A DNA stretch of 5,789 bases from an uncultured Erysipelotrichaceae bacterium. Lineage in GTDB: Bacteria > Bacillota_I > Bacilli_A > RF39 > UBA660. Below, in pieces: positions 1-4,929 of the stretch. The DNA lies in assembly GCA_902796215.1 (NCBI GenBank), contig CADBNY010000103.1, forward strand, positions 1 through 5,789, in the 5' to 3' direction. The number at the start of each line of letters is the position of its first letter. Positions within the stretch are counted from its first letter, which is position 1. A program made the position numbers and the translations under genes. A model generated the notes under the pieces. The model did no database searches. It saw nothing but the letters and a program-made list of their open reading frames with translations, and was not told where the DNA came from.

Positions 1-68
1 GTATTAGCAAAAGTAACAATCAATGTCCAAATAAATAACCTTATTATTCTTTTCAATATCTTATTCAT
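1..68 (-). CDS. N-terminus of a membrane or exported protein (partial, runs off the left edge)
   Basis: Only about 22 codons are in the window, so the product cannot be named. The translation begins MNKILKRIIRLFIWTLIVTF: a short basic stretch (K3, K6, R7, R10) followed by a hydrophobic run. That is the layout of a signal peptide or an N-terminal transmembrane anchor. I chose the ATG at 68 because GGTGAT (81-76) sits 7 nt upstream. The in-frame ATG at 77 would add M-K-S but leaves only 2 nt after AAAGG. The gene follows the terminator that closes the sepF cluster and has its own candidate promoter, so it probably starts a new transcription unit. A chance ORF is possible because so little is visible, but the SD, the promoter and the basic-then-hydrophobic order agree with a real gene. 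Confidence 0.6.
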   Translation of the reverse strand, partial: MNKILKRIIRLFIWTLIVTFAN

Positions 69-75
69 TGATTTC

Positions 76-85
76 ATCACCTTTC
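76..85 (-). promoter_or_regulatory. Ribosome binding site deciding the start of the left-edge gene
   Basis: The minus strand reads GAAAGGTGAT here. The GGTGAT part complements the 3' end of 16S rRNA and lies 7 nt from the ATG at 68. It overlaps the alternative ATG at 77, which makes the upstream start less likely. Confidence 0.5.
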
Positions 86-117
86 ATAATTTTTGCAATT
101 GAATCCTATCTTATAAA

Positions 118-145
118 ATAATATATCTTCTACTTTATTGTACAA
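118..145 (-). promoter_or_regulatory. Candidate sigma-A promoter for the left-edge gene
   Basis: On the minus strand, TTGTAC (145-140) matches the -35 box at 4 of 6 positions. After a 16-nt spacer comes TATTAT (123-118), a near-consensus -10. The -35 begins inside the T-run of the preceding terminator, so the end of one unit and the start of the next are packed together. In DNA this AT-rich, -10-like hexamers are common, so this is tentative. Confidence 0.4.
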
Positions 146-174
146 AAAAAAAGATGTAACATCAATCTTTTTTT
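144..174 (-). terminator. Intrinsic terminator closing the sepF-divIVA-NlpC/P60 unit
   Basis: Read on the minus strand, AAAAAAAGAT (174-165) pairs perfectly with ATCTTTTTTT (155-146) around a 9-nt loop (164-156), and the T-run continues to 144. The inner GATG/CATC can form an alternative stem. It begins 54 nt after the stop codon of the NlpC/P60 gene. The flanking A- and T-runs would also allow some activity in the opposite direction. Confidence 0.75.
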
Positions 175-187
175 ATATTCTTTATCT

Positions 188-217
188 ATTATTTTCATTT
201 ATATTATTTTCATTAAT
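188..217. repeat. Two tandem copies of a 15-bp AT-rich unit
   Basis: ATTATTTTCATTTAT (188-202) is followed directly by ATTATTTTCATTAAT (203-217), a 14 of 15 match. It lies between the stop codon of the NlpC/P60 gene and its terminator. It is most likely a replication-slippage duplication and I see no functional signal in it. Confidence 0.5.
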
Positions 218-228
218 AAAACTTATTT

Positions 229-1173
229 TTAAGCATTCTCAGAAGTTCCTACATATCTTAGAAAGCGAATATCTTCTCGATTAACATCAATTCCAATCTC
301 TGCAACACCTAATCCTCCTGATTCAACCATTACTCCGTCTCCCTCATACAATCCTACATGATAGCAGTTGGAATAGCTGTCATGATAATCATTTCCTTCA
401 TTTAGCTTTAAGAAGGCTATGACATCTCCTGGTTGAGCCTCTTCTGCTGGAACTTCTACAAAACCTTTATTGTAAGCGTCATATCCATCGTTGGTTACAT
501 TTCCCCAGTATTCCCAAGTACTTCCATAGAATCCTCCTAATCCTCTTTCTTGACCACTTGCTCCATTAAATAAAGCTTGATTATAGCAATAGCTTACAAA
601 CATTGCACAACCAAAACCTTCTCCATCTCCTTCTCTTGGTCCATAATGCATACTATTGTATGGTAATCCTAATTGGCTTTTTGCCGCATTCATCATTACT
701 TCTATATTTTCTTGTGTTAATCCACCAGTTGGAGATATACTGTTGATTCCTGATGCTATAGCTGTTGCTGAAGCAGCAGTTAGTATTGTTGAAGATGCTG
801 TTTCTAGGTAAGACTCTATTTGACTTTTTAGATTAGATAATGTTGATTCATGCATATTTATATTTGAGGCATAGGTATTCATTCCATTTGCATCATTATT
901 GCTCTGTGCTTGATTGTACTTATTTCGTTCTGCTTCTATTAATTGTTTTGTGCTTTTATATTGCTCATATAAATCACAAGCTGAAGCCAAGGAAGTCATT
1001 TCCCCTTCTAAAGTACTCAAATATTCTGATTGAAACTCCTCTGCTTTTGCCACCAAACTGTCATGTGAAATTCCTTTCCAAGAAGAATTTAGGCTTTCTA
1101 TTTCTGATTGATAATTTTTTAGATTGTTTTTTAAAGTATTTAAATCATTTGTAACTGTATTACTATTTACCAT
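229..1173 (-). CDS. WXG100-like / NlpC-P60 fusion, putative secreted peptidoglycan hydrolase
   Basis: A 314-residue protein in two parts. Residues 1-125 are helix-forming, polar and Gln/Asn-rich, with S31-W32-K33-G34 at the turn position of WXG100 proteins. A small-residue Ala/Ser/Thr linker follows (125-147). Residues 152-310 resemble NlpC/P60 papain-like cysteine peptidases, which cut D-Glu/meso-DAP-type stem-peptide bonds in peptidoglycan. Visible landmarks are G188-C189 followed by MFVSYCY (the Cys-nucleophile helix), P248-G249-D250-V251 before a strand, and Y271-H272-V273-G274 (catalytic His strand). There is no Sec signal peptide, so a WXG-type (type VII/Esx) export route is an inference. 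No YxxxD/E export signal is present in the N-terminal region and no secretion gene is in view. The residue before Cys is Gly rather than the usual Asp, and the third catalytic position appears to be E284. SD GGAAG lies 7 nt before the ATG. It is last in the sepF-divIVA cluster, 31 nt after divIVA. A toxin-type effector is the alternative. Confidence 0.72.
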   Translation of the reverse strand: MVNSNTVTNDLNTLKNNLKNYQSEIESLNSSWKGISHDSLVAKAEEFQSEYLSTLEGEMTSLASACDLYEQYKSTKQLIEAERNKYNQAQSNNDANGMNTYASNINMHESTLSNLKSQIESYLETASSTILTAASATAIASGINSISPTGGLTQENIEVMMNAAKSQLGLPYNSMHYGPREGDGEGFGCAMFVSYCYNQALFNGASGQERGLGGFYGSTWEYWGNVTNDGYDAYNKGFVEVPAEEAQPGDVIAFLKLNEGNDYHDSYSNCYHVGLYEGDGVMVESGGLGVAEIGIDVNREDIRFLRYVGTSENA

Positions 1174-1204
1174 ATAATCTCTTCCTTTTTCTTTAAAAAA
1201 AATC

Positions 1205-1642
1205 CTATTTCGGATCTAATTCTAATATTTCTATTTCCTCAACCATTGCCATTTGTTCTTCTGCTAATGACTTTAGTTTCCTTTTTAAAGTTCTCATGTT
1301 TTTTTCTATTAAATCAGAATTGTGTTCTATTTTATCAGCTCTTAAAAGTGCTTCGTTTACAATACGAGAAGCATTATTTTTAGCATCATTTATAATCATT
1401 TCTGATTCTTCTTGAGCTATCTTCTTCATATTATTATTTGTCTCTTCAGCTTGTTTTACTGCACTTTTTAAAATCTCTTCTAAATTTTCATAATGTTTTA
1501 ATTTTTGTTTTAGCATTTCAATTTCTGAATTTTGCTTTTTTACTCTCGTAATAATGGCTTCTGTTTCTTTTATAACTTCACCGATAAAATCATTTACTTC
1601 TTTGCGATTATAGCCATTCTCTTCATAACTAAATTTTTCCAT
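1205..1642 (-). CDS. divIVA: DivIVA-domain coiled-coil protein
   Basis: A 145-residue protein whose start resembles the DivIVA/GpsB family: G10-Y11-N12 then KEVNDFI (15-20), matching the family pattern GYxxxEVxxFL. Most of residues 20-75 and 100-140 should form coiled coil, broken near 85-95 (NDAKNNASR). DivIVA proteins are self-assembling scaffolds at septa and poles that recruit wall-synthesis or chromosome-positioning factors. This copy is short compared with Bacillus DivIVA. Aligning KFSYEENGY with the Bacillus EFSRGFRGY puts E8 and N9 where the membrane-inserting Phe17 and Arg18 would be, so membrane binding may differ. SD GAGG of a GAGGTGAT block lies 7 nt before the ATG. It follows sepF by 31 nt and precedes the NlpC/P60 gene by 31 nt, indicating one mRNA. 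The stop is TAG, the only non-TAA stop here. Family membership is firm; equivalence to Bacillus DivIVA rather than a divergent paralogue is less so. Confidence 0.85.
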   Translation of the reverse strand: MEKFSYEENGYNRKEVNDFIGEVIKETEAIITRVKKQNSEIEMLKQKLKHYENLEEILKSAVKQAEETNNNMKKIAQEESEMIINDAKNNASRIVNEALLRADKIEHNSDLIEKNMRTLKRKLKSLAEEQMAMVEEIEILELDPK

Positions 1643-1673
1643 ATAATCACCTCAGGAATATGGATTAATTTTT

Positions 1674-2111
1674 TTAAAAAAAGTCTTCGTCATCATCTTC
1701 TTTGGTTTCTTTTTTACTTCTGCTGGTTGCTTTATTACTTACATTATTATCTTCGCTAATTGTTCCTTCTACATTTACATTATTTGGAGTACATAAGAAA
1801 ATTCCTCCACCTAATTTTTGTAGGTCCCCGCCAATTGCATAAATTGTTCCATATAAGAAATCTACAATTCTCTTTGCTTGATCAGGAGTTACTCTTTTTA
1901 AATTTACTACTACTGCATTTCTATTTTTTAGATAGTCTGCTATTTGTTGGCTTTCTGAATATGCTCGTGGTTCTAATAGCATCATCTTTGATCCTGCGAT
2001 TCCATTTTGAGCGTGAAATTCTTCCTTTGATGTTGTATAGTAAGCCTCATCTGATGTTTTTTCTGAAACAGTTTCTTCTCCACCAAAAAAACCTTTTAAT
2101 TTATCTTTCAT
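1674..2111 (-). CDS. sepF: Cell division protein SepF
   Basis: SepF bundles and aligns FtsZ filaments at the inner face of the membrane during septation. This 145-residue protein, close to the usual SepF length, has the full layout. A short amphipathic N-terminal segment ([11 protein letters not shown], 1-11) is the membrane-binding helix. A flexible linker (12-42) follows. The SepF core runs from about 43 to 115 and includes [10 protein letters not shown] (46-55), [20 protein letters not shown] (67-86), [16 protein letters not shown] (91-106) and TPNNV. After it comes an unusual tail of about 30 residues, basic then strongly acidic, ending DDDEDFF. SD GGAGG lies 7 nt before the ATG. It is the first gene of its cluster, preceded by a terminator and a candidate promoter. 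In many Bacillota yggT and ylmH lie between sepF and divIVA; here divIVA follows directly. Confidence 0.95.
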   Translation of the reverse strand: MKDKLKGFFGGEETVSEKTSDEAYYTTSKEEFHAQNGIAGSKMMLLEPRAYSESQQIADYLKNRNAVVVNLKRVTPDQAKRIVDFLYGTIYAIGGDLQKLGGGIFLCTPNNVNVEGTISEDNNVSNKATSRSKKETKEDDDEDFF

Positions 2112-2142
2112 TTTAATTCCTCCATTTAAATTTCTTTATACT

Positions 2143-2171
2143 ATTATATCTATATCTTACTGTATTTTATT
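2143..2171 (-). promoter_or_regulatory. Candidate promoter of the sepF cluster
   Basis: The minus strand has a consensus TATAAT (2148-2143) about 30 nt upstream of the sepF ATG. At 17-nt spacing the -35 position reads AATAAA (2171-2166), which is a poor match. A second possible -10, TGATAAAAT (2176-2169), lies upstream. The rest of the 2112-2277 gap is A/T tracts without other clear signals. Because a terminator ends the herA unit just before it, sepF must have a promoter in this gap; the exact one is uncertain. Confidence 0.45.
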
Positions 2172-2277
2172 TTATCACACTTTTTTTAAAAGAAAAAGAC
2201 TAAATTTTCAATTTACATTTCTCTATCTTTTTTTATTCTGATTTTTCTTTATTTATAAAGTTATTATATCAGATAAC

Positions 2278-2302
2278 AAAAAAAGATGAGAAGTCTCATC
2301 TT
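2278..2302 (-). terminator. Intrinsic terminator after herA
   Basis: On the minus strand AAGATGAG (2302-2295) pairs perfectly with CTCATCTT (2290-2283) around the loop ACTT, and a run of seven T follows the C of the stem (2284-2278). It starts 14 nt after the herA stop codon. The compact 8-bp stem, tetraloop and U-tract make this the clearest terminator in the window. Confidence 0.88.
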
Positions 2303-2316
2303 AAATAGATCTATTT

Positions 2317-4257
2317 TTATGCTTGTTGAATATATTTTGATTGTATTGGAACTACTTGATTTATTTGAGGAGTACCTGCTCCTTGTGATATTCCTTGACT
2401 TTGTGCTACTACGGGTGCTTGATTTTGATTTTGAATTATCCCTTGAACTTGCTGATACTGATTATTTTGTGCTTGAATGGGTTCTTCTTTTTTATACCAT
2501 ACATTTTCTAAATCTACGTTGTTTGATAATGGTCTTGGATTAGGTATATCAATATACATTATTGTTGGTACTTTAAAAGCTGAGCCAAATGCTATACAAT
2601 TTCCTGGCTTTAAGTTTTTTAACTGTAATACTATTTCACTTGATATATTTGGTACCATTTCTTTTATATATTGTAAATCTACTGGATGTAGGGTTCTTAA
2701 AATTAGGAAATTCATACACTGAGATACACAAGTATCTGATAATTCACTTGGTCTTTGAGTAATTAAAACGAGAAATACTCCATATTTTCTTCCTTCTTTG
2801 GAAATTCTTTCAAAGATATTGTATCCTAGTAATTCAATATCATTATCATGTTGAACATATCTGTGAGCTTCTTCAATAACTATATGGAATGCTCTGCTTC
2901 CTCTTGGTTTTAATGTACTTGCTTTTAAGAATATCATTCTTGATAGTATCTTTGTAATTACTTTGGCAATACGGTCATCAATATAATTTATATTAAAATT
3001 AATTATTTGCGCTTTTGTTTGATTTTTTTCATCCCATAATAAGTCTTCTATATATTGGTCTCTAGTTACATATTTGGGATAAGAGAAGTAATGTCTATTA
3101 TCTCCAGTTGCTAAAGTGTGAAGACGAACACTCATAACATTAGCATTATCAAATACTTTATTACTTTTTAAAATACCTTCACTAATTAGAGCAAAGTCCA
3201 TAGCTAGTTCTAAGTCATTTAAATTATAGTATGGATTTAATTCATCTGGTGGGATTTCTAGTGTATCTTCAACAATATATGTTCTGACAAACTCGACAAC
3301 TAGTTCCATTTCTTGCATTTTCCCGGTTTTATCAATGAAAAGACATTGTCTAAAAGTTCTGGTGTATCCGGGTTGAACAATTGGTGTTTCTAAATTTAGT
3401 GTTGGAGTATTAAATTTTGTGAGAACTCCCATAACTTGATCTCTAATTTTTGTGGATTCCATTCCACTTAATAATATATCTTGTAAAGCCCTAGCAATAA
3501 TATCATTTTTTCTTATAATAACTTTTTCGCTACTACCAGTAAGAATTGGTACTAATTTTAATGTTTTTTCTATAATTGGTAATTGATTTGGTGTAGTAGC
3601 ATCTAATAATAATGCTAAATCATCTACATCTAATAACCAAACTGGTATTCTTAATATTTCTGTTTCTGGCTCTATAATGTTTGTAGTGTATGTTTTATAA
3701 CTTAGTTTTGGATTTTTTTCATGTAGATTTTCAAATGCGTGGGTATATTCTCCATAAGCGTCAAAAAAGAATAAAGATGAATTTAAAGGAACATTTTCAC
3801 TACCTGTATATAATTTTTGAAAAATGGATGCTACGGCACAACTTTTTCCTGAACCAGTATTTCCTAATATTGAAAAGTGGGTATTAAAAAAATCATTAAT
3901 TGGAACATTTATTTTATATCCTTCATAAACATTACTTGTTCCAAAATTGGTATATCCAAAATCTAATTGTTGTTTTCCATAAATCATTTCTAATTCTTCA
4001 AGTTTTATCATTCTTATATTTGATTTAAAAGATGGTTTTAAGCCTACTCCGGATAGAAAAACCCCATTATTGATTTCACCTACTATGTTAACAATCATTA
4101 TTTCTTTATTTGCTTCGGCTATTTCACCTACTATTTTTTTTCCGCGATTGTCTTCAAAGACAACATGTAAGTTTATTAGATTTGGTTGTTCACTAATATC
4201 AATATTTAGTTGAATTTTTACTCTGTTGTCAATAATTTCTTCTATCTTGCCTAGCAT
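2317..4257 (-). CDS. herA: HerA/DUF87-family hexameric ATPase (DNA translocase/helicase)
   Basis: HerA proteins are ring ATPases of the FtsK-HerA superfamily that pump or unwind DNA, classically with the nuclease NurA. In this 646-residue protein, residues 1-95 look like the N-terminal HAS barrel. The RecA-like core has Walker A GNTGSGKS (132-139), the family signature DAYGEY (166-171, usually DPHGEY), Walker B HIVIEEAH (458-465; E462-E463), a putative arginine finger R484 in ERISKEGRK, and a sensor strand ending ITQRP (499-503). The C-terminal 56 residues (591-646) form a low-complexity tail with 17 Gln. Start: the ATG at 4257 is 8 nt after GAGG; a TTG directly before it (4260) is a possible alternative with 5-nt spacing. 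It has its own extended -10 promoter and a strong terminator. No NurA, Sir2 or nuclease gene is adjacent. The family is certain, but the biological role (end processing, defence or housekeeping) is not. Confidence 0.9.
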   Translation of the reverse strand: MLGKIEEIIDNRVKIQLNIDISEQPNLINLHVVFEDNRGKKIVGEIAEANKEIMIVNIVGEINNGVFLSGVGLKPSFKSNIRMIKLEELEMIYGKQQLDFGYTNFGTSNVYEGYKINVPINDFFNTHFSILGNTGSGKSCAVASIFQKLYTGSENVPLNSSLFFFDAYGEYTHAFENLHEKNPKLSYKTYTTNIIEPETEILRIPVWLLDVDDLALLLDATTPNQLPIIEKTLKLVPILTGSSEKVIIRKNDIIARALQDILLSGMESTKIRDQVMGVLTKFNTPTLNLETPIVQPGYTRTFRQCLFIDKTGKMQEMELVVEFVRTYIVEDTLEIPPDELNPYYNLNDLELAMDFALISEGILKSNKVFDNANVMSVRLHTLATGDNRHYFSYPKYVTRDQYIEDLLWDEKNQTKAQIINFNINYIDDRIAKVITKILSRMIFLKASTLKPRGSRAFHIVIEEAHRYVQHDNDIELLGYNIFERISKEGRKYGVFLVLITQRPSELSDTCVSQCMNFLILRTLHPVDLQYIKEMVPNISSEIVLQLKNLKPGNCIAFGSAFKVPTIMYIDIPNPRPLSNNVDLENVWYKKEEPIQAQNNQYQQVQGIIQNQNQAPVVAQSQGISQGAGTPQINQVVPIQSKYIQQA

Positions 4258-4280
4258 CAAATCACCCTCTATTCTTATTT

Positions 4281-4309
4281 AGTATATCATACCCTGTTTT
4301 TTTTTTAAA
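4281..4309 (-). promoter_or_regulatory. Promoter of herA (extended -10)
   Basis: The minus strand reads TGATATACT (4289-4281), a TGn extension plus the -10 TATACT. TTTAAA (4309-4304) lies 17 nt upstream and matches the -35 consensus at 4 of 6 positions. Expected initiation near 4274 leaves a leader of roughly 17 nt that still contains the SD GAGGGTGAT. No terminator is seen between the lipoprotein stop (4352) and this promoter, so read-through from upstream is also possible. Confidence 0.55.
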
Positions 4310-4351
4310 GTTTTTACTTTTAAATTTTTAGGATATTTTTATAGAGAATAA

Positions 4352-4888
4352 TTAGTAAAGACCATGAATTTTTTTACGATCTATATCTGTTAAATTATCC
4401 ATTATCCATATACCATCTGTTTTTGTTAGGCTAAAAGTCATTTCATACTTTATTTTATTATTTACTTTTTTTAATTCTTCTAATTTGTATTCCATATATG
4501 TTTTTTTATTATTTTCTTCTTTTGTTTCTTTAAATTCATCTATATGATCTTCATAATATTTTTTTGATTTATTAATAGAGGTTTTGTAATCTAAGACTTC
4601 AATTTCTACATCTACTGTTGCATGATTTTTTTCTACTTCTTCATTTTTTATTTTATATGATAGGTTTTGATATTGTTTTTCAAGTAGTGACTGGTATATT
4701 TCTTTTTCTTCTTTTGTCATAGAAGTGTCTTCTTTTAAAACCTCTTTTAATTCTTTTACTACATCTGTATCCATTTTTTGATATTTTCCTAAAAAGCTTT
4801 CTACTTTGCTTGTTGGAGTGTTCATTGTATTTTCACAACCTATTGTAAAGATAATGGCAATAAATATTGGTATTAATATTTTTTTCAT
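4352..4888 (-). CDS. Small lipoprotein of unknown function
   Basis: A 178-residue predicted lipoprotein. MKK is followed by a hydrophobic run (I4-I16) and the lipobox F14-T15-I16-G17-C18, so Cys18 should be lipidated and the mature part anchored outside the membrane. The mature protein is rich in Lys and Glu, has no further membrane segment, and seems to have a helical first half (28-75) then beta-type stretches such as ATVDVEIEVLDY and IKYEMTFSLTKTDGIWIMD. That order resembles small NTF2-like extracytoplasmic domains; this is an impression of fold, not a family match. The start is the ATG at 4888. An in-frame ATG at 4903 would translate the SD itself (GGGAGG read as Gly-Gly), so it is rejected. 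It lies 41 nt after the PP2C gene, behind a hairpin that contains its SD. I do not recognise a functional family. Confidence 0.8.
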   Translation of the reverse strand: MKKILIPIFIAIIFTIGCENTMNTPTSKVESFLGKYQKMDTDVVKELKEVLKEDTSMTKEEKEIYQSLLEKQYQNLSYKIKNEEVEKNHATVDVEIEVLDYKTSINKSKKYYEDHIDEFKETKEENNKKTYMEYKLEELKKVNNKIKYEMTFSLTKTDGIWIMDNLTDIDRKKIHGLY

Positions 4889-4925
4889 AAAAAAACCTCC
4901 CATTTCTAGTTTGAGAGATTTTTTT
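4889..4925 (-). terminator. Terminator-like hairpin that also contains the lipoprotein gene's RBS
   Basis: Read on the minus strand, AAAAAAAUCUCUC (4925-4913) pairs with GGGAGGUUUUUUU (4901-4889) around an 11-nt loop (4912-4902). That gives 13 pairs including two G-U wobbles, which would be C-A mismatches in a plus-strand transcript. The U-run directly follows the GC-containing part, as in an intrinsic terminator. The stem begins 4 nt after the PP2C stop codon and ends on the base before the lipoprotein ATG. Seven of the pairs are A-U, so chance contributes in such AT-rich DNA. Confidence 0.55.
4896..4901 (-). promoter_or_regulatory. Shine-Dalgarno GGGAGG of the lipoprotein gene
   Basis: GGGAGG is followed by seven T and then the ATG at 4888, an ideal 7-nt spacing. 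It sets the start of the lipoprotein and rules out the upstream in-frame ATG at 4903. The six bases form the 3' arm of the hairpin described at 4889-4925 and would be hidden when it folds. Confidence 0.8.
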
Positions 4926-4929
4926 TGTT

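Noticed and set aside
133..198. Short minus-strand ORF beginning ATGAAAATA after the NlpC/P60 gene
   Set aside because: It encodes only about 21 residues, runs straight through the terminator hairpin, and its ATG lies in the 15-bp repeat. No Shine-Dalgarno sequence is present.
840..1154. Plus-strand open frame opposite the NlpC/P60 gene
   Set aside because: It is a hydrophobic, low-complexity shadow frame of a convincing minus-strand gene, with no SD or homology. The other plus-strand frames (for example 1532-1759, 1760-2116, 2286-2543, 2477-2722, 3690-3887, 5375-5575) are rejected for the same reason.
2181..2200. Possible hairpin from T- and A-runs upstream of sepF
   Set aside because: Almost all pairs would be A-T and no U-run follows. 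Such runs are expected in DNA of this composition; at most they could act as an UP-like element.
2303..2316. Perfect 14-bp palindrome AAATAGATCTATTT between the herA stop and its terminator
   Set aside because: It has no loop, so it cannot form a useful RNA hairpin. It is A/T-dominated and not near a promoter, so an operator role has no support.
2317..4257. HerA gene as the motor (EssC/YukB) for type VII export of the WXG-like protein
   Set aside because: The DAYGEY and ITQRP motifs and the HAS-barrel-like N-terminus place it in HerA/DUF87. EssC-type motors have membrane segments and several FtsK domains, which are absent here.
4298..4325. Inverted repeat TTTAAAAGT / ACTTTAAA between the lipoprotein gene and herA, considered as a terminator
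   Set aside because: On the minus strand the stem is followed by A residues, not a U-run, and has a bulged base. There is no plus-strand gene for it to serve.
4889..4903. Upstream ATG at 4903 as the lipoprotein start
   Set aside because: It would place the GGGAGG Shine-Dalgarno inside the coding sequence and has no RBS of its own. MKK at 4888 gives a normal signal peptide.
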